The notes: generated from the sequence alone by a model not told the origin. A DNA stretch of 64,000 nucleotides from Candidatus Omnitrophota bacterium (GCA_020632495.1 JACKFL010000006.1:620001-684000), one strand, 5' to 3'; positions 8,191 to 15,991 are shown, numbered from the stretch's first letter. Translations and numbers: made by a program.

Positions 8191-9385
8191 CCAACCCCTG
8201 TCCAAGATCGATTTCAAGAAGGAACTCGAAACAGCCAGCCGGGGCATGATTATGATTCATGACCCCAAGCTGCTGATCAAGCTCATCGTGCGCATGATCG
8301 TGCGCAAGCTGCGCATCAAGCACGCGGCGATGATCCTCTACGAGTCGGATGAGGACCGCTACGTAATCAATATTTCCCGCGGCGAGGCCGGCCACCGCAT
8401 CCCGGTCGGCTTCACAAAGTTCAGCAAGGAAAGCCCCATCATTCGTTTGTTTGTGGAGAAGGAATTCCGTCCATTAATCCGCGGACGTAACGCGATCGTG
8501 CTGGAGGAAATCAACCGCATCATCTGGCGGGAAAATGTGGTCTCCAAGGAGAGCGGCGGAGGGGTCAAGGACTTGCTGCCGCGGGTGGCCGAGCAGATGG
8601 ACACGCTCAACGCCCAGGCGCTGGTGCCCGCGTTCTACCAGGACAAACTTTTGGCCCTGCTGCTGCTCGGACAGAAGCATGACGAAACCCGTTTCGAGCA
8701 GGATGAGCTGGACTTCTTCGCGGCGCTTGCCTCGGACGCGGCCATGGCCATCCGTAACGCCGAGCTCTTCAACGACCTCAGCCGCGAGGCCAAGCGCAAC
8801 CGCGAGCTGTTTATTCAGACCATCATCGTGCTCGGTTCCACGATTGAGGCCAAGGACAAATACACCCACGGTCACACCGAACGGGTCACCAAGTACGCGC
8901 TGGCCACGGCCCGGCAGATGGTGTCCAACGGCAGTGCGAGCTTCGATAATACCTTTTTTGAGAATCTCTATATTGCCGGTCTCCTGCACGACATCGGCAA
9001 AATCTCCATCCCCGAGAAAATCCTCAACAAGACCGGCGACCTTACCGACGAAGAGTACGAGATTATGAAGACGCACCCGGCCAAGGGCGCCGATATGATC
9101 CGGCCGCTCAATCTGCCGCTGGAGTGTGTCGACGGCATCCGTCATCATCACGAACGCTTCGACGGCCGCGGCTACCCCGACGGCCTGGCCGGCGGCGAGA
9201 TCCCGGTGACCGCCGCGATCATCGCGGTCGGCGACGCCTTTGATGCCATGACCTCATCCCGGCCCTACCGCAAGGGCATGGAGAAAGAGGTCGCCATCAA
9301 GGAAATCGCCCGGAACGCCGAAAAGCAGTTCAGCCCCATCCCCGTACGAGCCTTCCTGGAGTTGTACCGGCAGGGGCGGATTTAA
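8180..9385 (+). CDS. GAF-HD-GYP cyclic-di-GMP phosphodiesterase
   Basis: The 401-residue cytoplasmic protein has an N-terminal GAF-like domain (about 20-200) and a C-terminal HD-GYP domain (about 210-395). The metal-binding HD is at 270-271 (LLHDIGK), the HHHERFDGRGYPDG block is intact with GYP at 331-333, and the TAAIIAVGDAFDAMTS helix follows. Proteins with these motifs hydrolyse c-di-GMP (sometimes cGAMP). The ATG at 8180, preceded by CGGAG, lies inside the receiver gene, so the two are coupled. The stop shares the sequence TTAA with the stop of the convergent kinase gene. It probably links the 7TM-kinase pathway to c-di-GMP level. Confidence 0.92.
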   Translation: MSVNQPLSKIDFKKELETASRGMIMIHDPKLLIKLIVRMIVRKLRIKHAAMILYESDEDRYVINISRGEAGHRIPVGFTKFSKESPIIRLFVEKEFRPLIRGRNAIVLEEINRIIWRENVVSKESGGGVKDLLPRVAEQMDTLNAQALVPAFYQDKLLALLLLGQKHDETRFEQDELDFFAALASDAAMAIRNAELFNDLSREAKRNRELFIQTIIVLGSTIEAKDKYTHGHTERVTKYALATARQMVSNGSASFDNTFFENLYIAGLLHDIGKISIPEKILNKTGDLTDEEYEIMKTHPAKGADMIRPLNLPLECVDGIRHHHERFDGRGYPDGLAGGEIPVTAAIIAVGDAFDAMTSSRPYRKGMEKEVAIKEIARNAEKQFSPIPVRAFLELYRQGRI

Positions 9386-11001
9386 TCCGCCGGTAATTCA
9401 ATCACCATTTCCGTGCCTTCACCGACCTTGCTGCGGGCAATGATTCTACCATTGTGATTTTCGATGATGCTTTGGACAATGGCCAGGCCCAGCCCGGTCC
9501 CAAAATCCTTTTGCGTGAAGAATGGGTCGAAGATTTGTTTGAGATGGTCCGCTTCGATGCCGGGCCCCGAGTCGCGGAAGCTCAGGCGCGCCCGGTTGCC
9601 ACCCGGGCCTGACAGGAGGTCGGCTGAGACGGTCAGTTCGCCGCCGGCTGGCATGGCCTCGATCGCGTTCAATACGATATTGAATATAACCTGGTGGATT
9701 TGATTCGGGTCGACATTCACGTGAGTTTCGCTGCCGATAGCGATTTGACGCAGGCAGCTGATTTTTCGGCTGAGTAATTGACTGCTCAGCACGTCCAGGC
9801 TATCTTCAATGAGATTCCGCAGGGCGGTCGTCCGGAACTGGGGCGGATTGGGCTTCGAATAGCTCATCAACTGATTCACCAAATCCTCGATGCGAGTGAC
9901 TTCCTTCGCGGTGAGTGTGGAATACTTTTGTATAAACTCTTCATCCTGATGCTTTTGCGGAAGAAATTCCGTAAAAGTTTTTATTATGGTCAGCGGATTA
10001 CGAATTTCGTGAGCTATGCCGCTTGCGAGGGTGGCAAGCGTACGATATTTTTCGGAAACGGTAACCTGTCTCATTAATTTCTCATTTTGCAAAGAGAGCT
10101 CTTCACAGGAGCCTTTAAAGAAATATCGATCAACATACTTCTGAATCTTTAATCTTAGGGGGAAGAATAATGATCCGAGTGCAAATGCCGCAAACGTGAT
10201 GATCATCGGCGAGCGTAAACTAAAATAGTAACTAATTGACGTGCCAGTGGCGATTATCAAAAGCAAGTAAGTGGACGATATTATCGAAAAAGTTAAGGTA
10301 TAAACAAAGCTTTTTCTTATAACAAGGTTAAAGTCTAGCAGTTTATATTTAATTATCGCTATGGCGTAAATAATGATAAATATCAATGCAGGAATATAGC
10401 CAATGGGAAGTAAGTTTATTCCGTAATTTGGTACGAAGTCAACCGCGGCAAAATTAAACACAATGAGGCCTAATAAAGCATACTTAATTTTGTTCGATTC
10501 AACACGCTTGAGTTTGAGTGATAAATAGTCGTAAAGTTCTTTGTAGCAAAGTGTTAGTGGTGCAAGGAAAATTAATAAGAAGGCAATATGATAATTGCCT
10601 GCCGCTGGATATAGTCCCCATGGATACCTGTGAAGGCCTTCAATATAGCAGGCGCTGTATAAAATAACTGCCGCTTGCAATAAGCTAAGAACATAAGCAA
10701 TTACAATAAGTTTAGAAATCTTTGCTCTGCGTGTTAGGCAACAAATATGGTGATATGTGAATGCTGGAATAAAGGCTATAGCACTATAGGCTACTCTGTA
10801 TAAGAGTGTTGGAGTTTCTGGAAGATCAATAAAATAGCTGCCCGCTGCATATAAAAGTTGCCAGGCGCTTATGCTTAGGCATAGAAAGAAAAAAGTGAGA
10901 TGCAAGGCGGACCGCGGGTTCTTTCTTAAAACAGTCGCTCCAAATGCTAGTGCAACAATCGCGCAACCCAGTTGAGACAAATATATTGGTTCGAGGATCA
11001 T
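9382..11001 (-). CDS. 7TM-sensor histidine kinase (second)
   Basis: The 539-residue kinase has a membrane sensor of about eight hydrophobic segments (residues 5-290, with IIKYKLLDFNLVIRKS typical of HisKA_7TM proteins), then HisKA with His331 (SGIAHEIRNPLT) and a HATPase domain (N box FNIVLNAIEAMP, G boxes DSGPGIE and GTGLGLAI). There is no GAF domain. DNA for about the first 305 residues is AT-rich, while the kinase core (9382 to about 10080) is GC-rich, the same split as in the kinase at 5431. The ATG overlaps the receiver stop as ATGA, so the receiver at 10998 is its partner. It converges on the HD-GYP gene. Confidence 0.9.
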   Translation of the reverse strand: MILEPIYLSQLGCAIVALAFGATVLRKNPRSALHLTFFFLCLSISAWQLLYAAGSYFIDLPETPTLLYRVAYSAIAFIPAFTYHHICCLTRRAKISKLIVIAYVLSLLQAAVILYSACYIEGLHRYPWGLYPAAGNYHIAFLLIFLAPLTLCYKELYDYLSLKLKRVESNKIKYALLGLIVFNFAAVDFVPNYGINLLPIGYIPALIFIIIYAIAIIKYKLLDFNLVIRKSFVYTLTFSIISSTYLLLIIATGTSISYYFSLRSPMIITFAAFALGSLFFPLRLKIQKYVDRYFFKGSCEELSLQNEKLMRQVTVSEKYRTLATLASGIAHEIRNPLTIIKTFTEFLPQKHQDEEFIQKYSTLTAKEVTRIEDLVNQLMSYSKPNPPQFRTTALRNLIEDSLDVLSSQLLSRKISCLRQIAIGSETHVNVDPNQIHQVIFNIVLNAIEAMPAGGELTVSADLLSGPGGNRARLSFRDSGPGIEADHLKQIFDPFFTQKDFGTGLGLAIVQSIIENHNGRIIARSKVGEGTEMVIELPAD

Positions 11002-11369
11002 ATTCTAAGTATGTGAATCGTTTTGTCCAATATGGTTTCCTTGGAGAAAGGCTTCGTCACATACCCCTCCGCACCCAGCTCGGTAAGTTCGCTGATTAGC
11101 TCGACAGATTGATATCCGGTGACCATCATCACTTTTTGCGAAGGGTGCTTGGCCTTGATTTCTTTGAGTGTTTCCAGGCCGTTTTTGTTCGGCATCTTGA
11201 TATCCAGCATGACCAGATCCACATCCGGGGTGTGGGCCAGGCAATCCAGGCATTGCTCACTTTCAGCGGTCAAGATCAAGTCGTAGTGATCCTCCAGGAT
11301 CAGCTTGAGCGATTCGCGGATGCCTTCTTCGTCGTCGCAAATGAGGATCTTCCGGTTTTTTTCTGTCAT
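10998..11369 (-). CDS. Single-domain response regulator
   Basis: This 123-residue receiver has Asp12-Asp13, phospho-acceptor Asp56 (LVMLDIKMP), Thr84 and Lys106 (TKPF), with no output domain. An AAGGAG ribosome site lies just ahead of its start (minus strand, about 11378-11383). It overlaps the following kinase by four bases and lies 31 bases after the XRE-cupin gene, so the three form one minus-strand operon. Without an output domain it probably acts through a partner protein, perhaps the HD-GYP protein across the convergent junction. Confidence 0.9.
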   Translation of the reverse strand: MTEKNRKILICDDEEGIRESLKLILEDHYDLILTAESEQCLDCLAHTPDVDLVMLDIKMPNKNGLETLKEIKAKHPSQKVMMVTGYQSVELISELTELGAEGYVTKPFSKETILDKTIHILRI

Positions 11370-11400
11370 CAGGTTAACTCCTTCTCAAAATAAACGGAAT

Positions 11401-11952
11401 TTATAGTGCCGCCGGTGTTGAGACGACGAGCGCCTTGCCGGTTCTATTGCCGTTATTGGTTATAGTGTGAACGAATGACGCTTCAAAATAGATAGAATTT
11501 CCCCGGTACAGGGAATATTCCTCCTCACCCACACGTACCATAATCTTCCCATCCAGGACGTAGATAAATTTCTCGGTCCCGAAGGCGCTTTGCTCTGGGC
11601 TGGTGCCGCCGCCCGGTTCGAGAGTGAGGAGGGTGGGCATCATTTTTTTCTGCAGCACGCTGCCGGTCAGGATTTCATACGAAGCCTTCTTGCTGTGTAC
11701 AAAGACGTCCCTAGGGGCCTTTTGATCGTTGACGTCAACCGCCCGTTCTTCTTTGATAATATCCGCGTAGAGCCGGGTAACATCCACTCCCAGGGCGCGG
11801 GCGATGGCCATGTGGGAATCTACGGTCCCGGTCATCTTCAAATTCTCCATGCGGCTGAGGGTCGCCACCTGGACCCCGCTTTTGTGGGAGAGCTGTACCA
11901 GCGTCAGGCCTTTGGACTTGCGGAGTTCTTTGAGTTTATTGCCAATGTACAT
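11401..11952 (-). CDS. XRE-family regulator with C-terminal cupin
   Basis: The 183-residue protein has an N-terminal XRE helix-turn-helix (about 5-60: KLKELRKSKGLTLVQLSHKS) and a C-terminal cupin_2 barrel (about 105-180, with TLEPGGGTSPEQS and YRGNSIYFEASFVH). Members of this family are one-component regulators that sense small molecules through the cupin and often control their own gene. It is the first gene of the operon with the receiver and 7TM kinase. A sigma70-like promoter containing a short palindrome lies just upstream, fitting autoregulation. Confidence 0.9.
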   Translation of the reverse strand: MYIGNKLKELRKSKGLTLVQLSHKSGVQVATLSRMENLKMTGTVDSHMAIARALGVDVTRLYADIIKEERAVDVNDQKAPRDVFVHSKKASYEILTGSVLQKKMMPTLLTLEPGGGTSPEQSAFGTEKFIYVLDGKIMVRVGEEEYSLYRGNSIYFEASFVHTITNNGNRTGKALVVSTPAAL

Positions 11953-12012
11953 GCCAGTTCCTTTTGCAAAGTGATCGGTTAGCCCATGGCTTGGGGAAAG
12001 TATGTCAGGTTA

Positions 12013-12040
12013 AGAATAACATGCTTAGAGCATAAGTCAA
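12013..12040 (-). promoter_or_regulatory. Promoter and candidate operator of the XRE-cupin operon
   Basis: On the minus strand TTGACT (12040-12035), a 16-base spacer and TATTCT (12018-12013) make a sigma70-type promoter. The spacer contains ATGCT-tag-AGCAT (12021-12033), a 5-bp inverted repeat well placed for a repressor. A second inverted pair, GTCAA (12036-12040) and TTGAC (12047-12051), overlaps the -35 region. Confidence 0.55.
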
Positions 12041-12167
12041 CAAAGTTTGACATAATAGCAAAAGACGGGTGCTACGCACAAAGGTGAGAGTCAAAATAAA
12101 TATCGCCATAAACATAATGGAATTAATATGATGAGTTCGATTCAAAGGGATCATGGAACAAAAAAAT

Positions 12168-12196
12168 TTGACAATACATCAAAACAATGTTAAGCT
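12168..12196 (+). promoter_or_regulatory. Candidate promoter for the 12225 operon
   Basis: A consensus TTGACA (12168-12173), a 17-base spacer ending in TGT and TAAGCT (12191-12196) form a promoter with a weak but extended -10. A transcript starting near 12203 would exclude the upstream in-frame ATG at 12153. Confidence 0.45.
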
Positions 12197-12224
12197 TCCA
12201 TTATCAGCCAAGAGGATGCGAGCG

Positions 12225-12512
12225 ATGAATGAGAATAGTAACGGAAAAAATCGGAAATCCAAGAATAACCCCCACCACTCACCCACAAATTCCCCTCATA
12301 AACCGAGAATAACCGATTCGATCGCGGTCTACACCCAAATGCGCATCCTGCTTAGAATGCGGCGTGAACTCGGGCTAGAAGCCATGCTGCAATATCTGGA
12401 GGCTTATGTTCAGCTTGTTCAGCAGGCCAATCCCGAACTAAAGCGGGCGGTAGACCAGGCTCTGTCCATGATGAGTACCAAGCGAATCTATCGGCAGGCT
12501 TTTCCCGAATAG
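12225..12512 (+). CDS. Small protein of unknown function
   Basis: I do not recognise this 95-residue protein. The first third is Asn/Lys/Ser/His-rich and probably disordered; the rest is predicted helical (MRILLRMRRELGLEAMLQYL and VQLVQQANPELKRAVDQAL), possibly an oligomerising segment. It has no signal peptide. In-frame ATGs exist at 12153, 12216 and 12225; the last is chosen because AAGAGG at 12210-12215 is well spaced and the promoter lies downstream of 12153. It is followed 26 bases later by the beta-propeller gene and is probably in the same operon as it and spoVG. Confidence 0.55.
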   Translation: MNENSNGKNRKSKNNPHHSPTNSPHKPRITDSIAVYTQMRILLRMRRELGLEAMLQYLEAYVQLVQQANPELKRAVDQALSMMSTKRIYRQAFPE

Positions 12513-12538
12513 CAACAAAAGACAATTTGAGGAGTGCA

Positions 12539-14143
12539 ATGAGACGGACCCATGTTTTGAGAACGGCAGTCTGCATGCTGATCGTCTACCTTATGGCTTA
12601 CGCGCGGCAAGCGTACGCCGCGATTTGGCAACCGATGCATGTCGGCAAAGGTTCTTCACCCATCAGAAATCTCTATGTGCATGGCGAATATCCTGGCTTG
12701 TTTTTTGCCGCTTCCACCGAGGAGGTTTATCAAAAGATGAGTGATGATACTTTTGATCGTGTGATTTCCTTAAGCCAATCCGGACAGCGAATACAAGATA
12801 TGGCATTTAATGCCGATCAGGGTTTACTACTCTTGGCTACCACTCAAGGACTTTATGAAGTCAGAATCCGGGATGGTCAGTCCAAGCGTATTTACAGTTC
12901 CTCGGATGATTCGGCCCGTGATTGCCGGCGTGTTGTCCTTCATTCCGGGCGCGTATACCTGGGGACGGGGCGGGGGCTGCTGACGCGTTTAGAAGGGGAA
13001 AGTCAATGGCGTGCCGTGTCTCCCGCAGACCATGCTCCCGTGTATGACTTGGATTACGCGCATGGGCAACTATTCTGTGTCACCGATTCAAGAGTCATTT
13101 TGTTTGACCCGGATACTGGGGCGCCGCAATCGATTCATTCCGGGAGGACACCGTTGGACGAATCTGAAGATACGGATACTCTCCACAGACGATCCGTCGC
13201 TGTGACATCCACAGGCGTACTGCTTCTCAGCGCGGACGGAAACTTTCTTATCCGCGGTAGCGACAGCGTTTGGCGTTCGCCTAAGGGCGGGCCTCCGCCG
13301 TTTCGCGACATCCGGGCGATACTTCCGCTGGGAGTCCCGGACGTTGAGACTGAGTCAGCGGAGCCCTTCTTCCTGGTATCGTCGGAACGCGGTGTTTATT
13401 TGTATGGCGACGGGCATTGGCAGCCGCTGCAGCAAGGTATGGGCAAGGTGCAAACGTTTGATTTGGCCATGACAACGGCTGACGGTCGAATTTGGGCTGT
13501 CGGCGAAGATGATGTTTATCTATTGGATCGGTCCGAGTTGCTCACCCCATTGAAACGGGAACGCAGCCAACAACCGACAACAACGCGGATGCTGTCCGTG
13601 ATGGGACCCGAGTTTGAACGTGAGCCGGGTATCGCCGAACTGCATCGGCTGGCCATCGCCTATGCCGATGTCCATCCCGACAAAATCATCCGGTGGAAGA
13701 GGCAGGCGCGCTTGAAAGCGTGGGTTCCGAATGTCGATATCGGAGTCGACGCCGGCCGCGGATGGTCCCGGTCGGATAGTTTGTGGGGCAGTTCTTCATC
13801 CGGGGGGACGCATTACGTCGGGCCTGACGATAAGTCATCAAGCCGGGACATCGGTTGGGATGTATCCCTGTCCTGGGATTTGTCCGATGTCATTTGGAGT
13901 ACAGATCAAACGAGTATAGATGCGCGGGCAAAATTAATGGTGGAACTACGGGAAGATATTATTAACCAGGTGACCCGACTGTATTTTGAACGGCGCCGGT
14001 TGCAAATCGAGATGCGCGCATCCGGCCCGGACGCGCAGCCTGTTTGGACTTACGAATTACGCATCGCCGAATTGACGGCCCTTCTTGACGGTCTAACCGG
14101 TGGCGGATTCAGCCGTTCCATAGATCCCGAAGCGGGGGAGTGA
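12539..14143 (+). CDS. Secreted beta-propeller-like protein with helical C-terminus
   Basis: The protein of about 534 residues begins with a signal peptide (basic MRRTHVLRTAV, hydrophobic core, cut after AYA). About residues 30-350 show repeating LYV/LFFAAS/GLYEVR/GRVYLGTGRGLL blades like ligand-binding or two-component-regulator propellers. The C-terminal part changes character: a Gly/Ser-rich stretch (VDIGVDAGRGWSRSD to GWDVSLSWDLSDVIW), then long helices (LVELREDIINQVTRLYFERR) ending in ELRIAELTALLDGLTGG. I infer a periplasmic or surface protein. The start is set at the ATG at 12539 behind GAGGAG (12529-12534) rather than the TTG at 12527. Function is unknown; spoVG follows in the same direction. 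Confidence 0.65.
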   Translation: MRRTHVLRTAVCMLIVYLMAYARQAYAAIWQPMHVGKGSSPIRNLYVHGEYPGLFFAASTEEVYQKMSDDTFDRVISLSQSGQRIQDMAFNADQGLLLLATTQGLYEVRIRDGQSKRIYSSSDDSARDCRRVVLHSGRVYLGTGRGLLTRLEGESQWRAVSPADHAPVYDLDYAHGQLFCVTDSRVILFDPDTGAPQSIHSGRTPLDESEDTDTLHRRSVAVTSTGVLLLSADGNFLIRGSDSVWRSPKGGPPPFRDIRAILPLGVPDVETESAEPFFLVSSERGVYLYGDGHWQPLQQGMGKVQTFDLAMTTADGRIWAVGEDDVYLLDRSELLTPLKRERSQQPTTTRMLSVMGPEFEREPGIAELHRLAIAYADVHPDKIIRWKRQARLKAWVPNVDIGVDAGRGWSRSDSLWGSSSSGGTHYVGPDDKSSSRDIGWDVSLSWDLSDVIWSTDQTSIDARAKLMVELREDIINQVTRLYFERRRLQIEMRASGPDAQPVWTYELRIAELTALLDGLTGGGFSRSIDPEAGE

Positions 14144-14176
14144 GCAAAACGAGCAATCTGAACTGAGGAGGCAACG

Positions 14177-14446
14177 ATGATTGACGCATTGGAAGTCAAG
14201 GTTTACAAACTGTACGCCATCGAAGGTGACAAGCCGTTAAAGGCGTTCGCCGATGTGGCCATCAATGACGCGGTCTTGATCAAGGGGATAAAGGTGATCG
14301 AAGGACGGGAAGGTCTATTTATGTCCATGCCCCAGGACCAGGGCAAAGATAAGAAATGGTATGAAAGTGTACGCTGTCTGAGCAATGAGGTGAGGCAACA
14401 GATCGCGGAAGTCGTTCTGACAGCTTACAAGTCATCCGTAAGATAG
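14177..14446 (+). CDS. spoVG: SpoVG-family nucleic-acid-binding regulator
   Basis: The 89-residue length and pattern match SpoVG: N-terminal beta strand LEVKVYKLYAIEGDKPLKAF, then ADVAINDAVLIKGIKVIEG, GLFMSMP, and the C-terminal helix NEVRQQIAEVVLTAYKS. SpoVG proteins bind DNA and RNA and adjust gene expression; the name comes from Bacillus sporulation, but the family is widespread in non-spore-formers. A GAGGAGG site (14165-14171) gives a strong start. It ends a probable operon with the small helical protein and the propeller protein. A structured non-coding stretch follows it. Confidence 0.88.
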   Translation: MIDALEVKVYKLYAIEGDKPLKAFADVAINDAVLIKGIKVIEGREGLFMSMPQDQGKDKKWYESVRCLSNEVRQQIAEVVLTAYKSSVR

Positions 14447-14456
14447 TTAATTTGGG

Positions 14457-14612
14457 TGAACACATCTCTGTCAAGAGAGGTACAGGGGGAAAAACCACGA
14501 CGAGGGGAAACGAGTGGTACCGTGTTCATCCAAACCGCGGGTCTCCGTCATTATGGCGGAGGCCCGCACCATGCCGACTGTTACCGGACGTGATTCCCGG
14601 AGCCGGACCGGG
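14457..14612 (+). other. Structured intergenic RNA candidate ahead of the PEP-CTERM gene
   Basis: The 250-base gap after spoVG is full of inverted repeats. TGAACAC (14457-14463) pairs with GTGTTCA (14522-14528) and encloses a TCTCT-GTCA-AGAGA hairpin (14465-14478) and an ACCAC/GTGGT hairpin (14494-14498 with 14514-14518), giving a possible three-way junction. Next come an 11-bp hairpin, GCGGGTCTCCG/CGGAGGCCCGC (14537-14567), and CCCGG/CCGGG (14596-14612). No T tract follows. It could be a structured 5' leader of the PEP-CTERM gene or a small RNA; I cannot assign it to a known class. Confidence 0.4.
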
Positions 14613-14696
14613 ATGATGCGCCTTCCCATGCGACTCAGTCCTATTTTATCCCCTCGCTAAATCACAATCACAATTCAACACAACAAGGAGAAGATC

Positions 14697-15335
14697 ATGC
14701 GTTTGCACTTCATTCTGGGGGCCATTCTGTCGAGTATCATCATTGCCGGGCGGGTGGAGGCGTCCCTTTTGATCACCGAGATCCTCGCCGACCCGCCCAC
14801 GGGGCTGGCGGGAGACGCGAACAACGACGGGACGCGGTCGAGTTCGGGCGACGAATTCGTCGAGCTGTTCAATCCGGATGATTTGACCGTCGATCTGACG
14901 GGCTGGACCCTGGCCGATGCGGCGGAGATCCGGCACACGTTTGCCGCCGGGGTGGTGCTCGATCCCTATCAGTATCTCGTCGTCTTCGGAGCCGGTTCTC
15001 CCGATCTGCCCGGCATCCAGGCGTTCACCAGCAGCACCGGATCGTTGAGTTTGAATAATACTGTCGACTCGGTTTCGCTGTTCAACGCGGCCGGGGTGCT
15101 GATCGACAGCGTCACCTATGACGATCTGGCGGCCCAGGACCAATCCATCGTCCGCGCGCCGGGCGGCAACGGGGAGTTTGTCCTGCACACCGACGTCTCA
15201 CCGGCGATCTTTTCTCCGGGCGAAGGTCCGGTGCCGCAGCAGCCGACCGCGGCCGTGCCCGAGCCGGTCAGCGCCGTGAGCTTGCTGCTCGGGCTGAGCC
15301 TGCTGCCGGCGGCAAGACCGAAATCACGCCATTGA
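14697..15335 (+). CDS. Secreted lamin-tail-domain protein with PEP-CTERM signal
   Basis: The 212-residue protein has a signal peptide (residues 1-23), then an LTD fold starting LLITEILADPPTG, with GDEFVELFNPDD and LTGWTLADA. It ends in a PEP-CTERM sorting signal: VPEP, a short hydrophobic segment, then basic PKSRH. In PEP-CTERM systems an exosortase (EpsH-type) removes this tail and delivers the protein to the surface or to extracellular polysaccharide. No exosortase is in the window. An AAGGAG site precedes the ATG. The structured region upstream may regulate it. The surface role is inferred from the sorting signal. Confidence 0.8.
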   Translation: MRLHFILGAILSSIIIAGRVEASLLITEILADPPTGLAGDANNDGTRSSSGDEFVELFNPDDLTVDLTGWTLADAAEIRHTFAAGVVLDPYQYLVVFGAGSPDLPGIQAFTSSTGSLSLNNTVDSVSLFNAAGVLIDSVTYDDLAAQDQSIVRAPGGNGEFVLHTDVSPAIFSPGEGPVPQQPTAAVPEPVSAVSLLLGLSLLPAARPKSRH

Positions 15336-15371
15336 CACTGAGACCTCCGAAATGTACACTAAAAATGTACA
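15332..15371 (+). promoter_or_regulatory. Toxin-antitoxin promoter with tandem operator palindromes
   Basis: TTGACA (15332-15337), a 17-base spacer and TACACT (15355-15360) form a strong promoter. Two TGTACA palindromes, at 15353-15358 and 15366-15371, overlap the -10 and the start region, 13 bases apart. That is the expected geometry for autorepression by a Phd-type antitoxin. Confidence 0.65.
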
Positions 15372-15384
15372 TAAAGGAGGGAGC

Positions 15385-15624
15385 ATGGAAGCCAGCATCA
15401 AGCAGCTGCGTATGGAACTGAAGGAAATCCTGGATCTCGTGTCGCAGGGCGCGACGGTCACGGTCACCAAACACGGTAAGCCGTACGCCAAGATTGTGCC
15501 TGTTACGGACGGCGTGGCCGCCGTGGGCCACGAGACTATCTACAACTTATGGAAGGACCGGGATGATATCCAAGACCCGACCCAATACGTCCACGACCAA
15601 AGACGCCGCGACCGTTCTCGTTGA
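15385..15624 (+). CDS. Phd/YefM-family antitoxin
   Basis: The 79-residue protein has the Phd/YefM fold: MEASIKQLRMELKEILDLV, then GATVTVTKHGKPYAKIVPV. The N-terminal half dimerises and binds operator DNA, while the variable C-terminal tail neutralises the toxin. A perfect AAGGAGG at 15374-15380 fixes the start at 15385 rather than the upstream ATG at 15352, which lies inside the operator. The last 62 bases overlap the PIN toxin gene in another frame, so the two are translated in a coupled way. Likely autoregulated through the TGTACA repeats. Confidence 0.85.
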   Translation: MEASIKQLRMELKEILDLVSQGATVTVTKHGKPYAKIVPVTDGVAAVGHETIYNLWKDRDDIQDPTQYVHDQRRRDRSR

Positions 15625-15991
15625 CACGGACGTGCTGATCTGGTGCATGCGCGGCAACGACAAGGCGCGCCGCGCGCTCAACCGGCTGAAGACCTACGCG
15701 GTGAGTTCGGTCACGGTGATGGAGCTGATCCAGGGGGCCCGCAGCCGCCGGGAATTGAAGGCCATCAAGGCATTTCTGGCTCAGCCGCAGATTGTCCACC
15801 ACGTAATGGATGTGCCCGTAACCGTCAAGGCGCTGTCTTTTTTGGAATCATTCGCGCTCAGTCACGGAATGATGATGGCCGACGCGCTCGTGGCAGCCAC
15901 CGCCCGGTGCGCGGACCTGTGCGTCTTCACGGGAAATGCGGGAGACTACCGTTTTATTCCCGGTTTGAAAATCCGCCGTTTTACGCTATAA
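15563..15991 (+). CDS. PIN-domain ribonuclease toxin (VapC-like)
   Basis: The 142-residue protein has the PIN-domain acidic residues: VDTDVLIW (two Asp), VMELIQGA (Glu), MMMADALVAATA (Asp) and FTGNAGDYRFI (Asp). VapC-type PIN toxins are magnesium-dependent RNases that cut tRNA or rRNA when freed from their antitoxin. The ATG at 15563 is the only reasonable start; it gives an unusually long 62-base overlap with the antitoxin gene. Pairing a PIN toxin with a Phd/YefM antitoxin is known, although VapB partners are more usual. All catalytic residues appear intact. Confidence 0.85.
   Translation: MISKTRPNTSTTKDAATVLVDTDVLIWCMRGNDKARRALNRLKTYAVSSVTVMELIQGARSRRELKAIKAFLAQPQIVHHVMDVPVTVKALSFLESFALSHGMMMADALVAATARCADLCVFTGNAGDYRFIPGLKIRRFTL

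Noticed and set aside
14537..14567. Intrinsic terminator for spoVG
   Set aside because: The 11-bp hairpin is strong but no T tract follows; it is better treated as part of the structured intergenic region.
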